Assembly: GCF_011303755.1 (NCBI RefSeq)
Contig: NZ_CP049885.1
Span: 62,001-126,000 of the forward strand
Reading direction: 5' to 3'
Length of the DNA: 64,000 nt
Source of the DNA: Acidovorax sp. HDW3
Lineage (GTDB): Bacteria > Pseudomonadota > Gammaproteobacteria > Burkholderiales > Burkholderiaceae_C
How positions within the stretch are numbered: position 1 is the stretch's first letter; each line of letters starts with the position of its first letter. Shown in pieces: positions 56,411 to 64,000 of this stretch. The notes beneath the pieces are model-generated. The model had not been told where the DNA came from. It worked only from the letters and a program-made list of their open reading frames with translations, and made no database searches. The translations under genes were made by a program, and so were the position numbers.

Positions 56411-57544
56411 ATGAAATTTCGTTTGCAAGCCGCTGCTGCTGCGGCCGCGTTGGTGCTCGCTGCCTGCGGTGGCGGCGGTGCCGATACCACTCCCGCCGCG
56501 TCGATCAACAAGGTCAAGGTCGCTGGCGACAGTCTGGCCGACAGCGGCACCTTTGGCCTTAAATTCACCGTGCAGAACGCCGGCGACAACGGCGGGCCGA
56601 CGCAAATCTGGGCCGACCGCGTGGCCGCCAGCTATGGCCAGAGCCTGTGCGCGCATTACCGCTCGCCCGATCGCCAGTCTTTTAGTACTGACAGCAGCTG
56701 CACCAACTACGCCGTCGGCGGTGGCCGCATCAACTACTACGAGGCCTCGACCTCGCCCTACTCCATCGTGCAGCAGCTCAAAGACATGGGCGCAGCCGGT
56801 TTTGGCGCGGGCGACCTGCTGCTCGTCGATGGCGGTGGCAACGACGCGGCCGACCTGATCAAGGCCTACATCCTCGCCTCCATCGGAGCCGAGGCGGGTT
56901 ACAAGGCGGTGCTGGGCACGGTGCTCGACGCGGCCACCATCGATGGCCTGTGGGCCCAGGGCGCCCAAGGTAAGGCCCAGGCGGGTGGCGTCTACATGCA
57001 GGCGCTGGCCAAGCAGTTTGCCAAGGCCATCCAGGACGAGGCCCTGGCCAAGGGTGCGCCGCGCGTGGCCGTGCTCAATATGCCGGGCGTGACGCGCACG
57101 CCGCTGTTTTTGATGACGCTGAAAAACATCTCCCAGTCCCAGGGCGCAGAGGCGGCGGGCAAGCTGGCGGCGCTGTTCGATGGCTGGATCAACGCCTTCA
57201 ATGCTCAGCTGGTGCAGTCCCTGGCAGGCGACAAACGTGTGGCCGTGGTTGATTTTTACGCCTCGTTCAAAGACCAGTCGGAGCACCCGGCGCAGTACGC
57301 GTACACCAACGTCACCACGCCGGTGTGCCCGGTCAGCGGCCAAGACCCCCTGACCAAGCTGCCCACTTACGACTGGCAGGCGTGCACCGCCAGCTATCTG
57401 TCGTCGAACCCGCCGGCGGGTCAAACGGGGGCCAACTGGTGGCAGAGCTACGCGTTTTCTGACGCTTTTCACCCCACCCCCTATGCCCACCAGCTGATGG
57501 GGCAACTCGTGTCGCGCTCGCTCTCGCAAGCGGGTTGGCTGTAA
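56411..57544 (+). CDS. GDSL/SGNH-family lipoprotein, catalytic residues intact
   Basis: This 377-residue protein has a lipobox (ALVLAAC, Cys19) and so should be a lipoprotein. The SGNH blocks are present: VAGDSLADSG (Ser41), GGGRIN, a GGGND block (VDGGGNDAADL) and SDAFHPTPYAHQLMG with Asp-x-x-His. It should be an esterase/lipase at the envelope. The ATG at 56411 precedes the signal peptide. A paralogue without these residues lies opposite at 58339. Confidence 0.87.
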   Translation: MKFRLQAAAAAAALVLAACGGGGADTTPAASINKVKVAGDSLADSGTFGLKFTVQNAGDNGGPTQIWADRVAASYGQSLCAHYRSPDRQSFSTDSSCTNYAVGGGRINYYEASTSPYSIVQQLKDMGAAGFGAGDLLLVDGGGNDAADLIKAYILASIGAEAGYKAVLGTVLDAATIDGLWAQGAQGKAQAGGVYMQALAKQFAKAIQDEALAKGAPRVAVLNMPGVTRTPLFLMTLKNISQSQGAEAAGKLAALFDGWINAFNAQLVQSLAGDKRVAVVDFYASFKDQSEHPAQYAYTNVTTPVCPVSGQDPLTKLPTYDWQACTASYLSSNPPAGQTGANWWQSYAFSDAFHPTPYAHQLMGQLVSRSLSQAGWL

Positions 57545-57580
57545 GCGCTTGTGCGCCTGTTTTTTCTTGAAAAGCGTTCC

Positions 57581-58255
57581 ATGAAACACGAACTCTTGCA
57601 CGCTGGCGCTGCGCTGGCCCTGCTCGCTGCCTGCGGTGGCGCTTCGGCCCAGGTGGCCGGCACCATCAGCGTGCGCGCTGGCGTCACGCACATCGCCCCA
57701 CGCACCGACAGCGACAACCTGACGGCGCCGAGCTTTCCCAACACCAAGGTGGACGTGGGCTCGGCCTCGGCGCTGACCGGCGGCATCACCTACATGGTGA
57801 CCGACCACTGGGCGCTGGACCTGCCCGTGGGCCTGCCGTTCAAGCATTCCTTCTACGGCGACGGTGCCATTGCCGGCGTGGGCAAACTGGGGGAAACCAA
57901 GGTCATTCCGGCCACGCTGTTTGCCCAGTACCGCTTTGGTGCGGCCCAGGCGGCGTTCCGGCCCTATGTGGGCCTGGGCGTGACCTACAGCCGCTTCTTC
58001 AAAAACCGCAGCACGGCCGCGCTCACGGGCGTGACCGGCGGCTCGCCCGCCCACCCGACCACGGCTTACATCGACAACCAATGGGGCCTGACGCCGCAGG
58101 TGGGCTTTGTCTGGAACTTCCACGAGCGCTGGTTCCTCGATGCGGCCTACTACAAGAGCTTTCTCAAGACCACGGCCCACCTCTCGACTGGGCAGACCAT
58201 TGATATGCGTCTGAACCCGGACGTGCTGTCGCTCGGCATTGGCTACCGCTTCTGA
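57581..58255 (+). CDS. OmpW-family outer-membrane protein
   Basis: This 224-residue protein has a signal peptide (cleavage near ASAQ) and alternating hydrophobic strands that read as an eight-stranded barrel: ISVRAGVTHIAPRTDSD, LTGGITYMVTDHWALDLPVGLPFKH, FRPYVGLGVTYSRF and the C-terminal LSLGIGYRF with terminal Phe. OmpW proteins carry small hydrophobic molecules. It follows the GDSL lipoprotein after 36 bp. Confidence 0.9.
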   Translation: MKHELLHAGAALALLAACGGASAQVAGTISVRAGVTHIAPRTDSDNLTAPSFPNTKVDVGSASALTGGITYMVTDHWALDLPVGLPFKHSFYGDGAIAGVGKLGETKVIPATLFAQYRFGAAQAAFRPYVGLGVTYSRFFKNRSTAALTGVTGGSPAHPTTAYIDNQWGLTPQVGFVWNFHERWFLDAAYYKSFLKTTAHLSTGQTIDMRLNPDVLSLGIGYRF

Positions 58256-58288
58256 GCGCACATGTTCTGACGCTGGTGCAGCGCCGAT

Positions 58289-58323
58289 AAAAAAAGGCCG
58301 GCCCTTTGCGGGGCCGGCCTTTT
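58289..58323. terminator. Bidirectional terminator between ompW-like and second GDSL gene
   Basis: AAAAGGCCGGCCC and GGGCCGGCCTTTT pair perfectly around a short loop; A and T runs flank both sides, so both convergent genes can use it. Confidence 0.9.
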
Positions 58324-58338
58324 GCTGGGGGCGGTTTT

Positions 58339-59298
58339 TTACCAGCGGTTGCGCACCATGCTCACGGCGTAGGTGCCGAACTGGCGCTGTGCGTTGGGGG
58401 TGAGGTACACCGCGTCGGCAAACACGTAGCGGTTGTAGTCGGCGCCGGCGAGCAAGGTGCTCGGGGTGCACAGGGCGGAGTTGACCTGGTAGGTGCCGAT
58501 GCCGATGCCGTTGTTCGCATCGACCGAGTTGCACACCGGCGTGGTGGCGTTGTCAAAACCGTAGCTGCCCGGGGCGTTGACGTAGGCGTTGACGTACAGC
58601 TCCAGATCGACGTACTGCACCTGCTTGCCCTGGTCTTTGAGGGACACTTTCAGGCCGGTGTTGAATGCCGTGCTGGCGGCTTCGAGTACGCCGGTTTGGC
58701 CGATGGCCGTGGCCCAGGGCGTCTTGCCCAGGTTGTACACGCCCGAGATGACCACGTGCTGGGCGCCGGCGTTGACCATGCGGATCACCTGCGCTGCCAG
58801 CGCCTCGCCCCACTGGCGCGCTTGTGCTTGGTAGTCAGCGCTGCTGAGCTGGCCGGCCTGCACGGCGGCCATGCCGGCGATCAGGTCGGCCGTGCCGGCG
58901 TTCACCAGCACGAACTCGGCGCTGCCGAACTTCTGGCTGGCCAGGAAGCTGTCGATCTGCGCCGTCACGGTGGGCGTGCTGGCGTTGCCGGCCGCGTCCG
59001 GGGTGGCGTTGATGCGGGCGTTGCCCTGGGCGTAGTTCAGGCCACCCTGGCTCACGGGCTTGGCGCTCAGGCCCCAGTTGCTGGCGAATTGCGTCGTCCA
59101 GTTCAGCAGGCTGCCGTCGGTGGCGTTGACGGTGTAGGCACTGCCCTTTTGTCCGGTGTCGGCCACGGCGTCACCAAAAACCACCACGCGCTGGGGGGTG
59201 ATGGCCGAATCGACCGTGCTCGATCCACAGGCGGCCAAGAGCGCCACCGAGGCGCAGGCCGCTGCCAGCAGGCTGCGGCGCATCCAAACAAAAGCCAT
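58339..59298 (-). CDS. GDSL-like lipoprotein lacking the catalytic Ser and His
   Basis: This 319-residue lipoprotein (LLAAC, Cys24) keeps the fold of SGNH hydrolases: VVVFGDAVADTG, GGLNYAQGNARI, LVNAGTADL, and the C-terminal FADAVYLTPNAQRQFG. In block I GDS is GDA (Ala44) and in block V DAFH is DAVY. Both catalytic residues are gone, so a binding or structural role is likelier than hydrolysis. It is paralogous to the gene at 56411 and convergent with ompW. Confidence 0.85.
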   Translation of the reverse strand: MAFVWMRRSLLAAACASVALLAACGSSTVDSAITPQRVVVFGDAVADTGQKGSAYTVNATDGSLLNWTTQFASNWGLSAKPVSQGGLNYAQGNARINATPDAAGNASTPTVTAQIDSFLASQKFGSAEFVLVNAGTADLIAGMAAVQAGQLSSADYQAQARQWGEALAAQVIRMVNAGAQHVVISGVYNLGKTPWATAIGQTGVLEAASTAFNTGLKVSLKDQGKQVQYVDLELYVNAYVNAPGSYGFDNATTPVCNSVDANNGIGIGTYQVNSALCTPSTLLAGADYNRYVFADAVYLTPNAQRQFGTYAVSMVRNRW

Positions 59299-59329
59299 GA
59301 TTTCTCCAAAAAAGTGGGTGCAAGTGTAA

Positions 59330-60322
59330 TCAGCCCGCCGCTGCGGCGCGCTGCAGGCGGTCGCGCACGCCTTCCCAGTCGGCACCGTCGGGCGGGGTTT
59401 CTATCCAGATCAGGCGCACGCCGGCGTCGTCCAGGGCGCGCAGCTGGGCAAAGAGCTGCTGCGCCGCCGCTTCGGCCTGCTCCGGCATGGCCACCAGCCG
59501 CACGCCCGGGCTGGGGCGGCGCAGCGGGCTGCGCGCGTACACCGCCAGGTGGGCGGCGTCGGCGCCGAGCAGATCAAGCCCGGCCTGCAGCGCACGCGCG
59601 TCCATCAGGCGTACCCGGGCATTCGGTGCGTAATGGGCCTCTAACGTGCCAGAGGCGCGCGGGGATTGCGTCAGTAGCTCGTCTTTTGATAGCACTGGCT
59701 GGCCGCAGGCAGCCGCCACCTGGGCGCGCGTGATCTGCCCCGGGCGCAGCAGCACGGGCTGTCCCCGGGTGCAGTCGATGATGGTCGATTCAATGCCCAC
59801 CTGGCAGGCGCCGCCGTCGAGCACCAGCAGGTCGGCGCCGAATTCGTCCTGCACGTGGGCCGCGCTGGTGGGGCTGACGCGGCCAAAACGGTTGGCGCTG
59901 GGCGCGGCCAGGCCGTGCACGCCGCGCGCTTGGCAGGCGTGCAGCAGCGCCTGCGCCACCGGGTGCTGCGGGCAGCGCAGGCCCACACTGTCCTGGCCGC
60001 CGGTGGCCGCCTGGGCGCGCCCGCCCTGGCGCGGCAGGATGAGCGTGAGCGGCCCGGGCCAGAAGGCATCGACCAGCGCCTGCGCAAAGGGCGGCACGCT
60101 GCTGGCAAAGTGGGCGATGCCGCTGGCGTCGGCCACGTGCACGATCAGCGGGTGGTCGGCCGGGCGGCCCTTGGTGGCAAAAATCTGCGCCACGGCGGCG
60201 TCGTTGTCGGCGTCCGCCGCCAGGCCGTAGACGGTTTCGGTCGGCAGGCCGACGAGCGCGCCCGCCTGCAGCGCCTGCGCGGCGGTGGCAATCGCCTGGG
60301 GTTGCTGGCCGTCGAGGATCAT
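59330..60322 (-). CDS. tsaC: L-threonylcarbamoyladenylate synthase (Sua5 type)
   Basis: This 330-residue enzyme has a YrdC domain (GLPTETVYGLAADA, KGRPADHPLIVH, PSANRFGRVSPTSAAHV) and a C-terminal Sua5 domain after about 200, so it is the longer type. It makes threonylcarbamoyl-AMP for t6A. The ATG at 60322 is preferred to the TTG at 60352. It follows purK by 16 bp in the purE-purK-tsaC operon. Confidence 0.93.
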   Translation of the reverse strand: MILDGQQPQAIATAAQALQAGALVGLPTETVYGLAADADNDAAVAQIFATKGRPADHPLIVHVADASGIAHFASSVPPFAQALVDAFWPGPLTLILPRQGGRAQAATGGQDSVGLRCPQHPVAQALLHACQARGVHGLAAPSANRFGRVSPTSAAHVQDEFGADLLVLDGGACQVGIESTIIDCTRGQPVLLRPGQITRAQVAAACGQPVLSKDELLTQSPRASGTLEAHYAPNARVRLMDARALQAGLDLLGADAAHLAVYARSPLRRPSPGVRLVAMPEQAEAAAQQLFAQLRALDDAGVRLIWIETPPDGADWEGVRDRLQRAAAAG

Positions 60323-60338
60323 GCGTAAAACATCATGT

Positions 60339-61511
60339 TCAAAACGCCGCAATGCCCAAGAGGGCGGCGGCCTGCAGCGCCGTGGCGCGCGCCGCCTCGG
60401 GCGTGGCGGCGGTGACGTTCAGGTGCCCCATCTTGCGCCCGTGCTTGGCCTGGGTTTTGCCGTACAGGTGCAGGTGCGCGCCGGGCAGGGCCAGCACCTG
60501 CGCCCAGGGCGGCTCTTGCGCGCTGCGGCCCTGGGTGAACCACAAATCGCCCAGCAGATTGAGCATGACGGTGGCGCTGTGCAGGCGCGGCGCCACCAGC
60601 GGCAGGCCGGCGAGGGTGCGCACCTGCAGCCCAAACTGCGAGATGTCGCAGGCGTCCTGGCTGTAGTGGCCGCTGTTGTGCGGGCGCGGGGCGATCTCGT
60701 TGACCACCAGGCGGCCGTCTTGCAGCACAAAAAACTCCACGCACAGCACGCCCACGTACTGCAGCTCGTTCGCTATCGAAATTGCAGCTGCTTGCGCTTG
60801 ACTGGCAAGCGCTGGCGGCACATTTCCTTCATAAACCTCGGTCACGGCGAGGATGCCGTCGCGGTGCAGGTTGCGCTGCACGGGCAGGCAGACGGTGGCG
60901 CCGTCGTGGCCACGGGCGATCAGCACCGAGCATTCGAGCGCCAGCGGCAGCATTTTCTCCAGCACGCAGGGCAGCTCGCCCAGTTCGGCCCAGGCGGCGG
61001 CCAGCTCGGCGGCGTTGGCCACGCGGCGCTGGCCCTTGCCGTCGTAGCCCAGGCGCGCGGTCTTCAGGATGCCGGGCAGCAAATCGGCGCTGACGGCAGC
61101 CAGGTGCGCCGTCGTTTCAATCACCGCGTGCGGTGCGCAGGGCACGCCGCAGGCGACGAAGTGGGCCTTCTCCTGCGCCCGGTCCTGCGCCACGGCAACG
61201 CAGCGCGCGGCTGGCGCCACCGGGCGCTGGCCGGCGAGCGCGGCCATGGCGCTGGCGGGCACGTTCTCGAATTCGGTGGTGATGGCGTCGCTCAGGCGCG
61301 CCAGTTCGGCCAGGCCGTCGGGGTCGTCGTAGGCGGTGCGGATGTGGTGGTGGCTGACCAGCCCGGCGGGGCTCTCGGGGTCGGCGTCGAGCACTGCCGT
61401 GCGGTAGCCCATGGCCTGGGCCGCGTGCACGAACATGCGCCCGAGCTGGCCGCCGCCGAGCACGCCCAGCGTGCTGCCCGGCGCCAGTGCGGTGATGGGG
61501 TGGGCACTCAT
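60339..61511 (-). CDS. purK: 5-(carboxyamino)imidazole ribonucleotide synthase
   Basis: This 390-residue ATP-grasp enzyme has [27 protein letters not shown] and [14 protein letters not shown]. It converts AIR to N5-CAIR with ATP and bicarbonate. Residues about 228-247 ([14 protein letters not shown]) are encoded by a dispersed repeat in frame. The start overlaps the purE stop by 4 bp. Confidence 0.93.
   Translation of the reverse strand: MSAHPITALAPGSTLGVLGGGQLGRMFVHAAQAMGYRTAVLDADPESPAGLVSHHHIRTAYDDPDGLAELARLSDAITTEFENVPASAMAALAGQRPVAPAARCVAVAQDRAQEKAHFVACGVPCAPHAVIETTAHLAAVSADLLPGILKTARLGYDGKGQRRVANAAELAAAWAELGELPCVLEKMLPLALECSVLIARGHDGATVCLPVQRNLHRDGILAVTEVYEGNVPPALASQAQAAAISIANELQYVGVLCVEFFVLQDGRLVVNEIAPRPHNSGHYSQDACDISQFGLQVRTLAGLPLVAPRLHSATVMLNLLGDLWFTQGRSAQEPPWAQVLALPGAHLHLYGKTQAKHGRKMGHLNVTAATPEAARATALQAAALLGIAAF
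60771..60830 (+). repeat. Dispersed short repeat, copy 9, inside purK
   Basis: CGCTATCGAAATTGCAGCTG, then CTTGCGCTTGACTGGCAAGC and GCTGGCGG match the repeat; open in the purK frame. Confidence 0.75.
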
Positions 61512-61999
61512 GGCAGGGGCAGCTCCATGGCGCGCGCCGCTGCCGTTTGCTGGGCGCGAAACGCTTCGAGCTGCGCACGCAGCGCCGGGTCGTGGTTGGC
61601 CAGCAGGGCGACGGCAAACAGCGCCGCGTTGGCCGCACCCGCCGCGCCAATGGCGAAGGTGGCCACCGGCACGCCCTTGGGCATCTGCACGATGGAGTGC
61701 AGCGAATCGACCCCCTGCAGGTGGCGGCTGGCGACGGGCACGCCCAGCACCGGCACGGTGGTTTTGGCGGCGATCATGCCCGGCAAGTGGGCCGCGCCGC
61801 CCGCGCCGGCGATGATGGCCTGCAGGCCGCGCGCGGCGGCGCTCTCGGCGTAGGCAAACATGTCGTCGGGCATACGGTGCGCGGAGACGACCCGCGCCTC
61901 GTGGGTGATGCCGAATTGCCGCAGAATCTCGACTGCGTGCTGCATGGTCTCCCAATCGCTGGAAGAGCCCATGACGACGCCGATTTGTAGGGGTTTCAT
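61508..61999 (-). CDS. purE: N5-carboxyaminoimidazole ribonucleotide mutase
   Basis: This 163-residue enzyme has [50 protein letters not shown] and [22 protein letters not shown]. It rearranges N5-CAIR to CAIR after PurK. The ATG at 61999 begins the fold; the frame upstream is antisense to the thioredoxin gene. Confidence 0.95.
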   Translation of the reverse strand: MKPLQIGVVMGSSSDWETMQHAVEILRQFGITHEARVVSAHRMPDDMFAYAESAAARGLQAIIAGAGGAAHLPGMIAAKTTVPVLGVPVASRHLQGVDSLHSIVQMPKGVPVATFAIGAAGAANAALFAVALLANHDPALRAQLEAFRAQQTAAARAMELPLP

Positions 62000-62104
62000 A
62001 TGCTGTGGGGGTGGTGCGCCGGTGCCGGCGCCCGCTGCCGGTAGTGGAACCCGCGATTTTACTTTTCTGTGCCCTGCGCCGCGCTGTGACGAGGATTGCC
62101 CCCC

Positions 62105-63001
62105 ATGATCGATGTGACCGTTGAAAATTTTGAAGCCGAGGTGATCGCCGCTTCCATGCAAGTGCCCGTGCTGGTGGACTTCTGGGCCCCCTGGTGCGGC
62201 CCGTGCAAGACGCTGGGCCCGGTGCTGGAGAAGCTCGAGGTGGCCTACGCCGGGCGCTTCAAGCTGGTGAAGATCGACTCCGACCAGGAGCAGCAGATTG
62301 CCGCCATGTTCGGCATCCGCAGTATTCCGACTTGCGTGCTGCTCATGAACGGCCAGCCGGTCGATGGCTTCATGGGTGCGCTGCCCGAGGGCCAGGTGCG
62401 CGCCTTCCTCGACAAGCACCTGCCCAGTGCCGAGGAATTCGAGGCCCAAGAGGACGCTGCCGAGGCCGAGCAGGTGCTGGCCGCCGGCGATGTCGATGGC
62501 GCGCTCGAACGCCTGCAGCAGGCGGTGCTGACCGACCCGGCGAACGACGCCGCGCGCTTTGACTACATCAAGCTGCTGCTGCAGCATGGCCGCGAGGACG
62601 ACGCCAAGGTGGCTTTTGCACCCGTGATCGCCAAGGCCGGCGCCGACCGCCGCCTGGGGGCGCTCAAGACCTGGTTTGATGCTATTGATTTTGTAGCTAC
62701 TGGCGCTGATCTGGCGGGGCTTGAGGCCCAAATTGCCACCAATAAACGCGACTTTGCCGCCCGTTTTGACCGCGCCCGCTGCCTGCTGGCGCAGCAGCAC
62801 TGGACGCAGGCCATGGACGAGTTGCTGGAGATTTTGATGCGCGACAAGACCTGGAACGAAGAGGCGGCGCGCAAGACCTACATCGCCATCCTGGAGCTGA
62901 TCGAGCCGCCGGCGGTGAAGGTGGCCGAGGGCCAGATCCCGCCGCAAGACCCGGTGGTGGCGACCTACCGCCGGCGCTTGTCGAGCGTGGTGCTCAGTTG
63001 A
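62105..63001 (+). CDS. Thioredoxin with TPR-like tail (CnoX/YbbN type)
   Basis: This 298-residue protein has an N-terminal thioredoxin fold with [15 protein letters not shown] (CxxC intact) and a helical tetratricopeptide tail (about 120-290). CnoX binds unfolded proteins and transfers them to GroEL/DnaK; an intact WCGPC suggests redox activity too. Residues about 192-211 ([20 protein letters not shown]) come from a dispersed repeat. ATG at 62105 follows GAGGA. Confidence 0.9.
   Translation: MIDVTVENFEAEVIAASMQVPVLVDFWAPWCGPCKTLGPVLEKLEVAYAGRFKLVKIDSDQEQQIAAMFGIRSIPTCVLLMNGQPVDGFMGALPEGQVRAFLDKHLPSAEEFEAQEDAAEAEQVLAAGDVDGALERLQQAVLTDPANDAARFDYIKLLLQHGREDDAKVAFAPVIAKAGADRRLGALKTWFDAIDFVATGADLAGLEAQIATNKRDFAARFDRARCLLAQQHWTQAMDELLEILMRDKTWNEEAARKTYIAILELIEPPAVKVAEGQIPPQDPVVATYRRRLSSVVLS
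62679..62736 (+). repeat. Dispersed short repeat, copy 10, inside the thioredoxin gene
   Basis: TGCTATTGATTTTGTAGCTA, then CTGGCGCTGATCTGGCGGGG and CTTGAGGCCCAAATT resemble the repeat with an internal change; open in the coding frame. Confidence 0.7.
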
Positions 63002-63007
63002 AAATGC

Positions 63008-63032
63008 AAAGGCCTCGAAAGAGGCCTTTTTG
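63008..63032. terminator. Terminator after the thioredoxin gene
   Basis: AAAGGCCTC and GAGGCCTTT pair around GAAA, followed by T residues. It lies between the convergent thioredoxin and purC genes. Confidence 0.85.
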
Positions 63033-63050
63033 TCATGCCGATGCAGGTGC

Positions 63051-63968
63051 TCAGGCCGTCAGGCGTTCCAGCGCCTCGCGGTACTTGGCGGCGGTTTTGT
63101 CGATCACCGCTTGCGGCAGGCGCGGCGCGGGGGCGGTTTTGTCCCAGGGCTTGCCGTTGACCTGCGCCTGCTCCAGCCAGTCGCGCACGAACTGCTTGTC
63201 GTAGCTCGGCGGGTTCTCGCCCCGGGCCAGGGCGTCGGCGTAGCCCTCGACGGGCCAGTAGCGCGAGCTGTCGGGCGTGAGCACCTCGTCCATCAGCACC
63301 AGCTCGCCGGCGTCGGTCAGGCCAAATTCAAACTTGGTGTCGGCAATGATCATGCCCTTGGTCAGGGCGATGGCGGCAGCCTCCTGGTACAGGCGGATGG
63401 AGATGTCGCGGATGCGCGCCGCCAGCTCCGGGCCAATGAGTTCGACCGTGCGCTCAAACGTGATGTTCTCGTCGTGCTCGCCCGCTTCGGCCTTGGCCGC
63501 TGGGGTGTAAATGGGCTGGGGCAGTTGGGCCGCGTTGGTCAGGCCAGCGGGCAGGGGCACGCCGCAGACCGATTGCGTGGCCTGGTATTCCTTCCAGCCG
63601 CTGCCGGCGAGGTAGCCGCGCACCACGGCCTCGACCATGATGGGTTTCAAGCGGCGCACCAGCATGGAGCGGCCCTGCACCTGCGGCACTTCGGCGGCGC
63701 TGACCACGCTCTCGGGCGTGTCGCCGGTGAGGTGGTGGGGCACGATGTGGCCGAGCTTGTCGAACCAAAAAAGCGCCATTTGCGTCAGCAGCGCGCCCTT
63801 GCCGGGGATGGGTTCGCCCATGATGACGTCAAAGGCCGAGAGGCGGTCGCTGGCGACCATCAGGATGCGGTCCTCGCCCACGGCGTAGTTGTCGCGCACC
63901 TTGCCGCGTGCGAGCAGCGGCAGCGAGGTGAGGGCGGAGGTGTGCAGGGCGGAGGAGGTCTGGGTCAT
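63051..63968 (-). CDS. purC: SAICAR synthetase
   Basis: This 305-residue enzyme condenses CAIR with aspartate using ATP. It has [55 protein letters not shown] and [14 protein letters not shown]. The ATG at 63968 is used; the frame extends upstream to a TTG near the window end. It is the third purine gene in the region (with purE, purK). Confidence 0.94.
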   Translation of the reverse strand: MTQTSSALHTSALTSLPLLARGKVRDNYAVGEDRILMVASDRLSAFDVIMGEPIPGKGALLTQMALFWFDKLGHIVPHHLTGDTPESVVSAAEVPQVQGRSMLVRRLKPIMVEAVVRGYLAGSGWKEYQATQSVCGVPLPAGLTNAAQLPQPIYTPAAKAEAGEHDENITFERTVELIGPELAARIRDISIRLYQEAAAIALTKGMIIADTKFEFGLTDAGELVLMDEVLTPDSSRYWPVEGYADALARGENPPSYDKQFVRDWLEQAQVNGKPWDKTAPAPRLPQAVIDKTAAKYREALERLTA

Positions 63969-64000
63969 GGTGGGGACGCAAAGTTGCAGCAAGTGGCACA

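Noticed and set aside
56333..58534. Open frame of 733 codons opposite the GDSL and OmpW genes
   Set aside because: Antisense shadow crossing a terminator and two good plus-strand genes with signal peptides.
59681..59710. Repeat copy inside tsaC (CTTTTGATAGCACTGG)
   Set aside because: Only about 16 bases resemble the repeat; too short to separate from chance.

Overview
The window is a GC-rich chromosomal segment that looks like a Burkholderiales bacterium of the family Comamonadaceae (Acidovorax/Alicycliphilus/Simplicispira type). The grounds are the gene repertoire (split PntAA/PntAB/PntB transhydrogenase, Sua5-type TsaC, short-form ArgC, TopB with a C-terminal SWIB domain, a PP2C-FHA pair) and many copies of a short AT-rich/GCGC-containing repeat that I associate with this family. 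The genus cannot be fixed from sequence reading alone. I saw no rRNA, tRNA, CRISPR array, transposase, integrase or phage gene.

Layout. 0-7.7 kb: end of a MarR regulator, a TctD/TctE-like two-component pair, then a leftward group (SPOR protein, birA, SET-domain methyltransferase) divergent from topB-SWIB. 7.7-20.7 kb: a Fic protein, VOC protein, GST, a DAACS symporter coupled to a periplasmic binding protein, argC, sucCD, a PP2C/FHA/class II phosphodiesterase group and pepP. This stretch is bracketed by two inverted, apparently identical 161-bp repeat copies. 20.7-29.1 kb: central metabolism (pyk, fba, pntAA-AB-B, fadD, mtnN). 29.1-51.5 kb: a leftward O-antigen/surface polysaccharide locus. 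51.7-64 kb: corA, tsaB-rimI-UDG-like, dacB, two GDSL lipoproteins around an OmpW protein, purE-purK-tsaC, a CnoX-like thioredoxin and purC.

The polysaccharide locus is the most unusual part. Its gene content and order resemble the Pseudomonas aeruginosa O5 wbp locus: wzz, wbpA, wbpB, wbpD, wbpE, wzx, wzy, wbpI, wbpG, two family-4 glycosyltransferases, a WbpV/WbpK-type reductase, an initiating sugar-phosphate transferase and wbpM. This predicts UDP-GlcNAc to UDP-ManNAc3NAcA (WbpA-B-E-D-I) and UDP-GlcNAc to a 6-deoxy HexNAc (WbpM plus reductase). No hisH/hisF pair is present. Instead the WbpG-type amidotransferase carries its own N-terminal class II (Ntn) glutaminase domain in one 605-residue protein. 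An AsnB homologue and a membrane-anchored protein resembling glucuronyl C5-epimerases suggest further uronic acid amidation and epimerisation. Several genes at 32.6-35.7 and 37.9-40.4 kb are visibly AT-rich, which suggests acquisition by transfer.

The locus has been invaded. A FitA/FitB-like toxin-antitoxin pair, whose toxin has Asn in place of the first catalytic Asp, and an AlbA/Schlafen-type ATPase with a 12-bp tandem repeat lie between wbpD and wbpE. A decayed PIN gene and a duplicated 3' fragment of wbpE lie between wbpE and wzx. Short repeats also sit in frame inside several housekeeping genes (mtnN, purK, the thioredoxin, wbpE).
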